The notes under the pieces were generated by a model, which did not search any database, was not told the DNA's origin, and saw only the letters and a list, made by a program, of their open reading frames with translations. The position numbers were made by a program, and so were the translations under genes. 64,000 nucleotides of DNA from Streptomyces sp. NBC_01197 (GTDB lineage Bacteria > Actinomycetota > Actinomycetes > Streptomycetales > Streptomycetaceae): the NCBI RefSeq assembly GCF_036010505.1, contig NZ_CP108569.1, forward strand, positions 1,862,001-1,926,000, in the 5' to 3' direction. This document shows, one piece after another, positions 33,640 through 41,757 of the stretch (position 1 is its first letter; the number at the start of each line of letters is the position of its first letter).

Positions 33640-34597
33640 TCCTCACTCCGTGCCGTCGCCTGCCTCCGGGGAGACGCAGGCCCACCACTCCCATAACGAG
33701 CGGAAGTTCCGCAGGAGTCGGGAGCGGGAAGTTTACGTGCCGATCCTGAGAGGCGAGGCTCCGCGGACCGGGGCCGGGCGGATCCTGGCCGGCCCGGGAG
33801 GCCACCGACGCGAAGGTGGCGGGCTCCTTGAGCCTGCTCCAGTGCCCCAGCGGCCAGGCGATGACGACCGCGCGCCCCACCACACCGCTCACCGGCACCG
33901 TCCCCTGGTAGGGCCCGTCCATGTGGAACCGCGAATCCGCCGAGTTGGACCGGTGGTCGCCCATCACGAAGAGCCGTCCGGCCGGGACCTTCACCTCGAA
34001 CTTCAGCTGGGAGGGCGGATTTCCCGGATGGAGATACGGCTCGTTCAGCGGGACGCCGTTGACCGTGACCCTGCCGTCCTTGTCGCAGCACTTCACGGTG
34101 TCGCCGCCGACCCCGATGACCCGCTTGATCAGATCCTGTTCGTTGTCCGACGGCAGCAGTCCGATGAAGGTCAGGCCCTCCTTGAGCTGCTTCACGAGGA
34201 ACGGCGAGCTCTGGGACTTGCTCTCCTCGGGCGGCAGCCAGTGGCCCGGGTCCTTGAAGACGACGACATCGCCGCGCTGCGGTTTCGAGCCGAACCAGGG
34301 GGTGAGCTTGTCCACCAGCACCCGGTCACCGATCCGGATCGTCTCCTCCATCGAACCCGACGGGATGACGAACGCCTGCACCAGGAACGTCTTGAGCACC
34401 AGCGCGATCACGACCGCAACGACGATGAGGACCGGTATCTCCTGGGCCTTGGACCGGCGCCGCCGCCGCTGGACCTTGCGCGCGAGCCTGCGCCGCTCGG
34501 CCCTGGTGGGCAGGGCGCGCTCGCCCGTAGGGGCGCTCGCCTCCGGCGTACGCTCGGCGCTCTCCCCGCTGCCGCGCGCTCTCCCCCGGTTACCCAT
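33539..34597 (-). CDS. sipX: Type I signal peptidase (SipX position)
   Basis: 352 residues from ATG 34597 (MGNRGRARG); GTG at 34606 is an alternative. The basic tail KVQRRRRRSKAQE precedes the anchor (about 56-74). Catalytic Ser82 lies in PSGSM and Lys158 in LIKRVIGVGGD; box E is GDHRSNSADSR. After a hydrophobic patch near LPLVMGVVGLRLP the protein continues with about 45 Arg/Gly-rich residues that overlap the start of sipY. That tail has no family similarity and may be a read-on product. The start overlaps the sipW stop. Confidence 0.9.
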   Translation of the reverse strand: MGNRGRARGSGESAERTPEASAPTGERALPTRAERRRLARKVQRRRRRSKAQEIPVLIVVAVVIALVLKTFLVQAFVIPSGSMEETIRIGDRVLVDKLTPWFGSKPQRGDVVVFKDPGHWLPPEESKSQSSPFLVKQLKEGLTFIGLLPSDNEQDLIKRVIGVGGDTVKCCDKDGRVTVNGVPLNEPYLHPGNPPSQLKFEVKVPAGRLFVMGDHRSNSADSRFHMDGPYQGTVPVSGVVGRAVVIAWPLGHWSRLKEPATFASVASRAGQDPPGPGPRSLASQDRHVNFPLPTPAELPLVMGVVGLRLPGGRRRHGVRSGCGGRGGRRAIRTRRARGPARAARWWRGNRSL

Positions 34598-35357
34598 GGC
34601 TGCCACCGGCCGCCCGCACCCGGTCGAAGGCCCCGGTCCGCTTCACCGAGGTCCAGCGGCTGAACGGCCAGCCGATCCAGCCGGCCCGCCCGATCACCTG
34701 GCCCACCGGGACCATCCCGCCACCGGGGTCCCCGAGATGGTCACGGGAGTCGCTGGAGCGGGATCGGTGGTCGCCCATCACCCAGAGGGTTCCGGCGGGC
34801 ACCACGATGTCGAAGGGCACCTGGGAGGGCGGGTTGCCCGGATACACATACGCCTCGTCCACCGGCCGCCCGTTCACCTTGATCCGCCCGCGCTCGTCGC
34901 AGCAGACGACATGGTCGCCCCCCACCCCCACCACACGCTTCACGTAGTCGGCGCCGGCGGGCGCGGCCAGACCCAGCGCCGCCGCCGCACCGTGCACCAC
35001 GCGGGTCACGGGGTTCTGCGCGGGCGCCTCCCGCACGAACGAGCCGGCGCCGTCGAAGACCACGACGTCCCCGCGCTGCGGCACGTCGCCGAACCGGTAC
35101 GCCAGCTTGTCCACCAGCACCCGGTCCCCCACCTGCAGCGTGGGCTCCATGGAGCCGCTGGGGATGAGGAACGGCTGCATCACATACGTACTCAGCAGAA
35201 GCAGGAACACCAGGCAGACGAGGGCAAGCAGCCCTGCCTTGCGCCACGGTCCCCCGACCAGCGCCGCGATACGCACAGAGCGCGACCGCTCTTCCTCCCC
35301 GGACGTATCCGGTTCGGGTGAGCGGTCGCGCTCCTTGTGCTGTGCTTCGGTGTCCAT
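34590..35357 (-). CDS. sipW: Type I signal peptidase (SipW position)
   Basis: 255 residues. A charged N-terminal tail is followed by the anchor (about 41-58, AGLLALVCLVFLLLLSTYVM). Catalytic Ser69 is in IPSGSM and Lys140 in YVKRVVGVGGD; box E is GDHRSRSSDSRDH. Unlike its three paralogues it has no clear second membrane segment at the C terminus. First gene of the sip run, 33 nt after rplS on the same strand, so it may be cotranscribed with the ribosomal gene. Confidence 0.92.
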   Translation of the reverse strand: MDTEAQHKERDRSPEPDTSGEEERSRSVRIAALVGGPWRKAGLLALVCLVFLLLLSTYVMQPFLIPSGSMEPTLQVGDRVLVDKLAYRFGDVPQRGDVVVFDGAGSFVREAPAQNPVTRVVHGAAAALGLAAPAGADYVKRVVGVGGDHVVCCDERGRIKVNGRPVDEAYVYPGNPPSQVPFDIVVPAGTLWVMGDHRSRSSDSRDHLGDPGGGMVPVGQVIGRAGWIGWPFSRWTSVKRTGAFDRVRAAGGSHG

Positions 35358-35390
35358 CGGGGCCAGAGCTTATCCGGCCGCCCTGTGGAC

Positions 35391-35741
35391 TCAGTGGTCG
35401 CGCTTCTCCTTGATCTTCGCGGCCTTGCCGCGCAGCTCACGGAGGTAGTACAGCTTCGCGCGACGGACGTCACCGCGGGTCACGAGCTCGATCTTCTCGA
35501 AGATCGGGCTGTGCACCGGGAAAGTACGCTCGACGCCGACCGAGAAGGAGACCTTGCGGACCGTGAAGGTCTCGCTGACGCCCGCACCCTGGCGGCGGAT
35601 GACGACACCCTTGAACTGCTGGATACGCGAGCGGTTGCCCTCGATGACACGGACGTGGACGTTGACCGTGTCACCGGCGCGGAAGGCCGGAAGGTCGGAC
35701 CGCAGCGAAGCGGCCTTGACGTCGTTGAGCAGGCTGGACAT
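35391..35741 (-). CDS. rplS: 50S ribosomal protein L19
   Basis: 116 residues from ATG 35741 ([20 protein letters not shown]). The core [31 protein letters not shown] and HSPIFEKIE is standard. AAGCAGAA-type weak ribosome site upstream. L19 lies at the subunit interface. A 131-nt leader separates it from trmD in the usual rpsP-rimM-trmD-rplS order. Confidence 0.97.
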   Translation of the reverse strand: MSSLLNDVKAASLRSDLPAFRAGDTVNVHVRVIEGNRSRIQQFKGVVIRRQGAGVSETFTVRKVSFSVGVERTFPVHSPIFEKIELVTRGDVRRAKLYYLRELRGKAAKIKEKRDH

Positions 35742-35872
35742 GATCTTCTGCTTTCTTCGCCGATGCCACAGGTCATCGACGGAATCATCGTGATGAGTTT
35801 CGGGAGCTGATCGCGTCGGACGGTCGTCGTTCCCCCTGTGGCAGGGGCGCACGCCGGACGTACAGCAGCGGC

Positions 35873-36694
35873 CTATTCTTCCACGTCCCCGGGCTCTCGC
35901 CCAAATCGCCCTCCGGGCCCCTGCTTCCAGCCCAGGATCGAGAGCATTTCGCGGTCCTTCTTGCCGAAGGACGCGGGATCGCTGCGCTCCAGCAGATCCG
36001 GCCTGTTGAGGTCCGTACGCCGGAACGCCTCGTCCCGGCGCCAGCGCGCGATCTTCCCGTGGTGGCCGCTCAGCAGCACGTCCGGGATGCCACGGCCGCG
36101 CCACTCGGGCGGCTTCGTGTAGACGGGGCCTTCGAGGAGGTCGGCCATCGCGCCGGTGGCGAAGGAGTCGTCGCGGTGCGATTCGGCGTTGCCGAGTACA
36201 CCGGGCAGCAGCCGGGCGACGGCTTCCGTGATCACCAGGACCGCGGCCTCGCCGCCCGCCAGGACGTAGTCCCCGATGGAGACCTCGTACACCGGCATCC
36301 GGGTCGCGTACTCGTCGACGACCCGTCGGTCGATGCCCTCGTACCTGGCGGGTGTGAAGACCAGCCAGGGCCGCTCGGAGAGTTCGACCGCGACCTGCTG
36401 GGTGAAGGGGCGGCCGCTGGGCGTGGGCACGACCAGGACCGGGCCGGACGCCCCCGCCTCATAACCGGCCGCCACCACCTCGTCCAGCGCCTCGCCCCAG
36501 GGCTCGGTCTTCATGACCATGCCGGGGCCGCCGCCGTAGGGGGTGTCGTCGACCGTGTTGTGCCGGTCGTACGTCCAGTCGCGCAGGTCGTGCACCTGTA
36601 CGTCGAGCCGGCCGCGGGCGCGCGCCTTGCCGACCAGCGAGACATTCAGCGGTTCGAGGTACTCCGGGAAGATCGTGACGACGTCGAGCCGCAT
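35873..36694 (-). CDS. trmD: tRNA (guanine(37)-N1)-methyltransferase
   Basis: 273 residues of the SPOUT family: [57 protein letters not shown] and RLLPGVLGN contain the trefoil-knot SAM site. It methylates G37 of tRNAs and prevents +1 frameshifting. The ATG overlaps the rimM stop by 1 nt, indicating coupling. Confidence 0.96.
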   Translation of the reverse strand: MRLDVVTIFPEYLEPLNVSLVGKARARGRLDVQVHDLRDWTYDRHNTVDDTPYGGGPGMVMKTEPWGEALDEVVAAGYEAGASGPVLVVPTPSGRPFTQQVAVELSERPWLVFTPARYEGIDRRVVDEYATRMPVYEVSIGDYVLAGGEAAVLVITEAVARLLPGVLGNAESHRDDSFATGAMADLLEGPVYTKPPEWRGRGIPDVLLSGHHGKIARWRRDEAFRRTDLNRPDLLERSDPASFGKKDREMLSILGWKQGPGGRFGREPGDVEE

Positions 36695-37239
36695 CAGTCG
36701 TCGTCCCTGGCGCCGGCGACCTCGGCCCTGCTGTCGTCGATCAGGCCGGGCGGCGGGTCGATGACGGCCCGCTGCTCCTCCAGGTCGATCTCGGTGACGA
36801 TCTCCTCGACGAAGGGGATCATGACCTCGCTGCCGTCGGGCCGCTCCACGATGAAGAGGTCCTGCGAGGGCAGGTGGGTGATCTCGGTGATCCGGCCGAC
36901 CTCGGTGCCGTCGGACAGCACCACGTCGAGGTCCATCAGCTGGTGGTCGTAGAACTCCTCGGGGTCCTCCGGGGTCTGCTGCGGGTCGACCTCGGCGATC
37001 AGCAGGGTGTTCCGGAGAGCCTCGGCGGCCGTCCGGTCCGTGACCCCCGCGAAGCGCAGCAGCAGCCTGCCGCTGTGCACCCGGCCGGTCTCGATCGTCA
37101 GCGGCCCGGTGGCCGCAGGGTCGGTGGCGAGCACCGCGCCGGGACCGAGCCGTAGCTCGGGCTCGTCCGTGCGCACCTCCACGGTGACTTCGCCCTTGAT
37201 CCCGTGGGCGCGCCCGATCCGTGCGACTACCAGTTGCAC
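36694..37239 (-). CDS. rimM: 16S rRNA processing protein RimM
   Basis: 181 residues: an N-terminal RimM barrel ([20 protein letters not shown]) and a C-terminal PRC barrel ([12 protein letters not shown] and [15 protein letters not shown]). It assists 30S subunit head assembly through S19. A short acidic tail follows. ATG at 37239; a hairpin lies between it and khpA. Confidence 0.95.
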   Translation of the reverse strand: MQLVVARIGRAHGIKGEVTVEVRTDEPELRLGPGAVLATDPAATGPLTIETGRVHSGRLLLRFAGVTDRTAAEALRNTLLIAEVDPQQTPEDPEEFYDHQLMDLDVVLSDGTEVGRITEITHLPSQDLFIVERPDGSEVMIPFVEEIVTEIDLEEQRAVIDPPPGLIDDSRAEVAGARDDD

Positions 37240-37304
37240 GCTTCGCTCCTCATTCTGATGATTCCGCTGGTTCCAGTGTTGCCGCGCGCACCGCGGACGA
37301 CAAA

Positions 37305-37336
37305 GGCCGGGGACGGCTTCTCAGCCCTCCCCGGCC
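37305..37336 (-). terminator. Hairpin with short U-run between khpA and rimM
   Basis: GGCCGGGGA (37305-37313) pairs with TCCCCGGCC (37328-37336) across a 14-nt loop; on the minus strand it is followed by TTTG. It lies 22 nt past the khpA stop and probably attenuates transcription from rpsP-khpA into rimM-trmD. Confidence 0.7.
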
Positions 37337-37358
37337 CGAGCCGGTGTTCAGCTACTTC

Positions 37359-37598
37359 TCAGCGGACCTGGTCCACGTCGACGAGGTCGACCCGGATGCC
37401 ACGGCCGCCGATGGCGCCCACAATGGTGCGCAGGGCGCGCGCGGTGCGGCCGTTGCGGCCGATCACCTTACCGAGGTCGTCGGGGTGCACCCGGACCTCC
37501 AGCACCTGCCCGCGACGGAGGTTGCGCGAAGCGACCTGTACGTCGTCGGGGTTGTCGACGATGCCCTTCACGAGGTGCTCGAGAGCCTCCTCGAGCAT
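37359..37598 (-). CDS. khpA: KH-domain RNA-binding protein KhpA
   Basis: 79 residues, a single KH domain with the GxxG loop in VIGRNGRTARAL. It is the small KH protein regularly found between rpsP and rimM. In other Gram-positives KhpA pairs with KhpB (Jag) to bind many RNAs. The start is ATG 37598, 2 nt after the rpsP stop, so translation is likely coupled. Confidence 0.93.
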   Translation of the reverse strand: MLEEALEHLVKGIVDNPDDVQVASRNLRRGQVLEVRVHPDDLGKVIGRNGRTARALRTIVGAIGGRGIRVDLVDVDQVR

Positions 37599-37600
37599 GC

Positions 37601-38047
37601 TCAGGCCTCGGTCGACTCGGTGGACTCAGCAGCCGGAGCCGCCTCGTCCGCCTTCTTGTCGGCCTTCTTCGCCTTCGGGGTGATGGCCTCACCCTTCGGC
37701 TCGTCGCCCTCGATGGACTTGGCGAACGCCTCGAACGCAGCGCGCTTGTCGGCCTTCGGCTCCGGCTGCAGCAGCGGCGCGGGGGCCGGGAGGCCCTTGT
37801 GCGCCTGCCAGTCACCGGTGAGCTTCAGGATCGCCATGACCGGCTCGGTCGGCTGGGCGCCGACGGACAGCCAGTACTGCGCACGCTCCGAATTGACCTC
37901 GATGCGCGAGGGGTTCTGCACCGGGTGATACAGGCCGATCTCCTCGATGGCCCGGCCATCACGGCGGGTACGGGAGTCGGCGACGACGATGCGGTAGTGA
38001 GGCGAACGGATCTTGCCCAGACGCTTCAGCTTGATCTTGACTGCCAC
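37601..38047 (-). CDS. rpsP: 30S ribosomal protein S16
   Basis: 148 residues from GTG 38047 ([20 protein letters not shown]). The S16 core (about 1-80) includes [15 protein letters not shown] and [16 protein letters not shown]. It is followed by a 60-residue Lys/Ala/Glu tail typical of actinobacteria. GGAGA-type ribosome site upstream (AGGAGACACC). First gene of the rpsP-khpA-rimM-trmD-rplS run. Confidence 0.96.
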   Translation of the reverse strand: MAVKIKLKRLGKIRSPHYRIVVADSRTRRDGRAIEEIGLYHPVQNPSRIEVNSERAQYWLSVGAQPTEPVMAILKLTGDWQAHKGLPAPAPLLQPEPKADKRAAFEAFAKSIEGDEPKGEAITPKAKKADKKADEAAPAAESTESTEA

Positions 38048-38210
38048 GGAAGTGGTGTCTCCTGGTCTTGACGTGGTTGGGCACAACGAGATGCCACGTG
38101 GGGTTGCGGTACTCGGGTGCCCGATGGACGCGTCAGCCGGAGGACGAGAGGGTTCCTGTGCGGCTGTCGAGTACAGCTAGCCATTGTGCCATACGTTGCG
38201 GTACCCCGGG

Positions 38211-38804
38211 TCAGCCGGCCGCTGCGACCACTTCCGGGATACGGAAAGCCTTTCCGCAGCCACCGCAGACGATGGGCGCCTGGGCCAGCACGGAGGGAAC
38301 GACCCGGACGTTGCGGCCGCAGTCGCAGACCGCCTTCACCCGCACTCCGCCGCCGGAGGAACCGTGCCGTGCGGCAGGTCCGCGGAAGGAGCGTTTGGTG
38401 TCGGCTGCCGTCGCCGCGGTGTGCGCCTTGAGCGCACGCTGCAGTCTTTCGATCGTCTGCCGGTACCTGCGCTTCGCCTCGGGGTTGAGCGAGACCAGCG
38501 AGAAACCGCTGCTGGGATGCGGCTCCTCGGGGTGGTCGAGCCCCATCTCCTCGGCGATCGCCAGGAACCTGCGGTTGTGGTAGCGGCCGGCGCGGGAGGT
38601 GTCGCGGACACCTCGCGCGGCGGCGATGCCGTGGACTGCCTCATGGAGCAGTCGCTCGAAGGAGAGTTCAGCGCCGCAGGCGGACGAGGACTCGCCGATC
38701 AGGGACTCGGGCGCGGCTAGATCCGGCAGCTCGGGGTGGTACCGCTGAATATCGGCCCACGCCTGCGCCAGCTCTGCGGCGAGGACAGTTGGTGTCGTGC
38801 TCAC
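38211..38804 (-). CDS. SprT-like putative zinc protein with C-terminal zinc ribbon
   Basis: 197 residues. The motif RLLHEAVHGIAAARG contains HExxH (about residues 54-58), followed by GRYHNRRFLAIAEEMGL, the helix context that in SprT/Spartan-type proteases presents the third zinc ligand. The C terminus has CDCGRNVRVVP...CGGCGKAF, a four-Cys zinc ribbon for nucleic acids. A DNA- or RNA-associated metalloprotease or peptidase-like factor is plausible but unproven. ATG at 38804. It is 163 nt downstream of rpsP in genome order but on the same strand, so it has its own promoter. It lies at the edge of the suspected accessory insertion. Confidence 0.7.
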   Translation of the reverse strand: MSTTPTVLAAELAQAWADIQRYHPELPDLAAPESLIGESSSACGAELSFERLLHEAVHGIAAARGVRDTSRAGRYHNRRFLAIAEEMGLDHPEEPHPSSGFSLVSLNPEAKRRYRQTIERLQRALKAHTAATAADTKRSFRGPAARHGSSGGGVRVKAVCDCGRNVRVVPSVLAQAPIVCGGCGKAFRIPEVVAAAG

Positions 38805-39144
38805 GTCGTGACAACGAGCCGGGGTACCGCTGTGTTCCTATTCCGGGGCATCCCAAATAATTTGCACCTACCCGTCAGTTGCCCTTGATGCGTCCGGACG
38901 AGGGCGGGTGCGCTGATCTGCGGAGAAGCCTCACAGCTCACACCAAGGTGGTACTTAGGGTCTCGTACGCCCCGGCGCGTAGCCATGGGCCCCGCGCCGG
39001 TTCGCACTCCACCGGTCGGCGCGCAAGGGGCGTTTCGGCCGATTCACCGGCCGATCACCAGCCACTGTCGGCCACGCCCCGCAGCGGGGCCGGCCGGACC
39101 GCCGCCCTTACCCGCGACCAGTGCTCACGGCTGAGTACGCACGA
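38805..39144. other. 340-nt non-coding gap
   Basis: No convincing gene in either strand. The left 70 nt are relatively A+T-rich (CCCAAATAATTTGCACC around 38850) and probably contain the promoter of the SprT-like gene. The right part is G+C-rich with a short direct repeat TACGCACG at 39136 and 39149, the second inside the proS end. No tRNA or strong terminator was seen after proS. Confidence 0.5.
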
Positions 39145-40599
39145 CTAGTACGCACGGGCGACCAGAGCGACGTTACCGGGAGCGTCGTCCGACTCCGGCA
39201 CCGACCCGTCCTCGGCGATCAGACACCGTACGGAGGCCGAGTGCCCGGCCAGCTCGGCCTCGCCCCCGGGGCCGAGCAGGGCCCACGGGATCCGGGCCCA
39301 GCCGCCCGCGGCCGCCGCCTCGGCCGCCTCGCCGACCGTCCGCACCTCGCTGGTACGGGCCTCACGGCGCTCCCGCGACTCCCGCAGCAACTGGTTCTGC
39401 GCCTCTTCGAGCACCGCGGGCAGCAGCCGGGTCAGTTCATCCACCCGTACGGAATCCTTGCCGCCGGGGCCCCCGGAGCTGCCCGTGCCACCGGAACCGC
39501 GTGCGTCCACCACCCGGCGGACCAGCACCGCCGTCCCCTCCGCCAGGTCCCGCGGTCCGATCTCGATCCGTACCGGAACGCCCTTGAGCTCCCAGTCGAC
39601 GGCCCGGCGGCCGAAGGGGATGTCCGTGCGGTCGTCGACGTGGACCCGGATTCCCGCCGCCTCCAGCCGCGCGCCGATCTCGCGGGCTTTCACCACCGCC
39701 TCGCCCCCCTTGATGGCGACGACCACTGCCTGCACGGCCGCGAGCCGGGGCGGCACCCGCAGGCCGCTGTCGTCGCCGTGCGACATGATCACCCCGCCGA
39801 CCAGCCGGGTCGTGGCGCCCCAGGACGTCTGCCAGACCAGTTCCTGGGTGCCGTCCTTCGACAGGTACTCGGTGTGGAACGCCTTGGCGAAGTTCGTGCC
39901 GAGTTCATGACTGGTACCCATCTGGAGGGCCTTGCCGTCCCCCATCATGGCTTCGAGCGTCAGGGTGTTGATCGCGCCCGCGAACCGTTCAGCGGCGGTC
40001 TTGCGGCCGGGCACGACATCGATACCGAGCACGTTGACCATGAAATCCGCGTAGACGTTCCGGTGAATGTACGCAGCGTAGTCATGGGCCTCCGCCCTGC
40101 TCGCATGGGCGGTGTGGCCCTCCTGCCAGAGGAATTCCGTGGTCCGCAGGAACACTCTGGGGCGCATCTCCCACCGGACCACATTCGCCCACTGATTGAT
40201 GAGCAGCGGAAGATCGCGGTAACTCTGCACCCATTTCGAGAAGTACTCATTGACGATCGTCTCGGACGTGGGCCTGACCACCACCGGCTCTTCGAGCTCT
40301 CTGCCGCCACCGTGGGTGACCACGGCGAGCTCCGGGGCGAATCCCTCGACATGCTGAGCTTCCCGAGTCAGGTAAGACTGGGGGATGAAGAGCGGGAAGT
40401 AGGCGTTCTGAGCGCCCGCGGCCTTGATGCGGGAGTCCAGCTCCTGCTGCATCCGCTCCCACAGCCCGTAGCCGTACGGGCGGATGACCATGGTGCCCCG
40501 CACCGGGCCGTTGTCCGCCAGTTCGGCCTTGTTGATCAGGTCCTGGTACCAGCGGGGAAAGTCGTCCGCCCGGGGCGTGAGAACGGGAGCCTTTTTCAT
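39145..40599 (-). CDS. proS: Prolyl-tRNA synthetase, short eukaryote/archaeon-like type
   Basis: 484 residues from ATG 40599 (MKKAPVLTPRADDFPRWYQD). Class II motifs: motif 2 in RWEMRPRVFLRTTEFLWQEG and motif 3 in GLRVPPRLAAVQAVVV. It lacks the large editing insertion of bacterial ProRS and ends in ...VARAY with a terminal Tyr, both features of the eukaryote/archaeon-like class, whose C-terminal domain follows the anticodon domain. It charges tRNA-Pro. A standard bacterial-type proS is expected elsewhere in a Streptomyces chromosome, so this is probably an additional copy, acquired horizontally or kept for inhibitor resistance. The upstream leader can fold over its ribosome site. Confidence 0.88.
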   Translation of the reverse strand: MKKAPVLTPRADDFPRWYQDLINKAELADNGPVRGTMVIRPYGYGLWERMQQELDSRIKAAGAQNAYFPLFIPQSYLTREAQHVEGFAPELAVVTHGGGRELEEPVVVRPTSETIVNEYFSKWVQSYRDLPLLINQWANVVRWEMRPRVFLRTTEFLWQEGHTAHASRAEAHDYAAYIHRNVYADFMVNVLGIDVVPGRKTAAERFAGAINTLTLEAMMGDGKALQMGTSHELGTNFAKAFHTEYLSKDGTQELVWQTSWGATTRLVGGVIMSHGDDSGLRVPPRLAAVQAVVVAIKGGEAVVKAREIGARLEAAGIRVHVDDRTDIPFGRRAVDWELKGVPVRIEIGPRDLAEGTAVLVRRVVDARGSGGTGSSGGPGGKDSVRVDELTRLLPAVLEEAQNQLLRESRERREARTSEVRTVGEAAEAAAAGGWARIPWALLGPGGEAELAGHSASVRCLIAEDGSVPESDDAPGNVALVARAY

Positions 40600-40621
40600 G
40601 GCGCGAATCGTACGGCGGGCT

Positions 40622-40656
40622 CCTCCGGGAACGTGATTGATTTTCGCTCCCGGAGG
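40622..40656 (-). promoter_or_regulatory. 9-bp inverted repeat covering the proS ribosome binding site
   Basis: On the minus strand CCTCCGGGA (40656-40648) can pair with TCCCGGAGG (40630-40622) across 17 nt. The second arm contains GGAGG, the only good ribosome site for proS, 22 nt or so upstream of its ATG and followed by AGC. A direct repeat TCCGGGAACG occurs at 40624-40633 and 40677-40686. This would permit translational control of the extra ProRS. Confidence 0.45.
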
Positions 40657-40697
40657 CGCACAGTCGGGATGCATATTCCGGGAACGCAAGCATTGCC

Positions 40698-40826
40698 TCA
40701 CCACCCCTGGACTTGCGCGCGGATGCGGAGTTCTCTGGCAAAGGGACAGTCCGCGCACACCTTCACGGGGGTTTTGCACACAGGGCACAACTGATCTCTC
40801 GGCGAATTGGGGCGCTTCGATGTCAT
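40698..40826 (-). CDS. Possible tiny four-cysteine (zinc-ribbon-like) protein or leader peptide
   Basis: 42 codons starting MTSKRPNSPRDQL, with CPVC-x6-CADC near residues 14-27 and five prolines. Codon third positions are about 74% G+C against roughly 55% at positions 1 and 2, mildly coding-like in a locally A+T-richer stretch. It ends 98 nt before proS on the same strand and starts 7 nt inside the divergent methyltransferase. No good ribosome site is visible. It could be a zinc-binding microprotein, a leader peptide for proS, or chance. Confidence 0.3.
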   Translation of the reverse strand: MTSKRPNSPRDQLCPVCKTPVKVCADCPFARELRIRAQVQGW

Positions 40827-41662
40827 CAACGCTCGTCCGGAACCACCGGTCCGTGGCTGCGACTCCCACTGAGGAAGCGGTCGCACGTGCCCGCGACTGG
40901 GCCGAGATCCAGGAACGGATGCTGGTACCGCTCTACGAAGCGGTCTACAAGCGGCTGGACGCCGGCAGCGGCACCCGGCTGCTCGGCATCGGCTGTGGCT
41001 CGGGGCTCGCCCTGCTCATGGCCGCCGCCCGTGGCGCGAGTGTCACCGGCGTGGACACGCACGCCGAGCGCATCGCGCTGGCCCGGGAGCGGATGCTCCC
41101 GGACGGCCCGGACGGTACGCCGGGCGCACAGCGCGCCAGGACCCGGCTGGTGCACGGGGGCCCCGCCGACGCCTCCGCCGGGACGGCCGAGCCGTACAAC
41201 CTGCTGACCGCTTTCGAGCCGATGGGCGGCGTCACGGGTGACCCGTACGGGCCAATGCCGGCCGTCGAGGACGCGGTGCCGCTGCTGGAGCGCGGCAGTG
41301 CGGTGGTCCTGACCGGCTGGGGGCCGCCCGAGCGCTGCTCGGCATCGGCCGTACTGCGGGTCGCCACCCGACTGGCCGATGCCGTGCGCCAGCCGCGCAG
41401 GGACGACCTGGAGGAGGTCGCGGCGCGGGCCGGGCTGAAGCTGGACGGATCGGGGCGGGTGGCCTGCCCGTTCGGTTACGCGGACCTGCGGAGCGCGGTG
41501 CGGGGGCTGCTCTCGACCGGGCTGTTCGACGGGGCGATACGGGCGACGGACCGGGAACAGGTGAAGAAGGAGGTCGCCGAGGCGCTCCATCCCCATGTGC
41601 GGCGCGACGGCACGGTGTGGATGGAGAACATCTTCCGTTACGTGGTCGCCCGGACCGCCTGA
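40820..41662 (+). CDS. SAM-dependent class I methyltransferase
   Basis: 280 residues from ATG 40820 (MSSTLVRNHRSVA). The Rossmann SAM site is visible: motif I TRLLGIGCGSGLALLMAAA (about 55-72) and the acidic residue in VTGVDTHAER. The first Gly of the usual GxGxG is conserved; the acidic residue before it is absent. The C-terminal part has no recognised domain. It belongs to broad methyltransferase families whose substrate cannot be read from sequence. It is divergent from the extra proS and ends at a strong bidirectional terminator before ffh. Confidence 0.8.
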   Translation: MSSTLVRNHRSVAATPTEEAVARARDWAEIQERMLVPLYEAVYKRLDAGSGTRLLGIGCGSGLALLMAAARGASVTGVDTHAERIALARERMLPDGPDGTPGAQRARTRLVHGGPADASAGTAEPYNLLTAFEPMGGVTGDPYGPMPAVEDAVPLLERGSAVVLTGWGPPERCSASAVLRVATRLADAVRQPRRDDLEEVAARAGLKLDGSGRVACPFGYADLRSAVRGLLSTGLFDGAIRATDREQVKKEVAEALHPHVRRDGTVWMENIFRYVVARTA

Positions 41663-41684
41663 CCGCCCGCCCCCTGACTACCGC

Positions 41685-41731
41685 GAAGCGGCCCGTACCC
41701 ACCGGATGTCCGAGAGGGTACGGGCCGCTTC
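41685..41731. terminator. 16-bp bidirectional terminator between methyltransferase and ffh
   Basis: GAAGCGGCCCGTACCC (41685-41700) pairs perfectly with GGGTACGGGCCGCTTC (41716-41731); the loop is 15 nt. It lies between two convergent genes, 22 nt past one stop and 26 nt past the other. Confidence 0.88.
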
Positions 41732-41757
41732 TGCTTGCGTAGTGCTGCGCGGCGCGG

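Noticed and set aside
35742..35872. Possible ribosomal-protein leader RNA upstream of rplS
   Set aside because: The 131-nt gap is long, but I could not recognise any described L19 leader fold.
38805..39144. Possible tRNA or attachment site in the gap beside the extra proS
   Set aside because: No cloverleaf could be folded by eye and no direct repeat longer than 8 nt flanks the locus.
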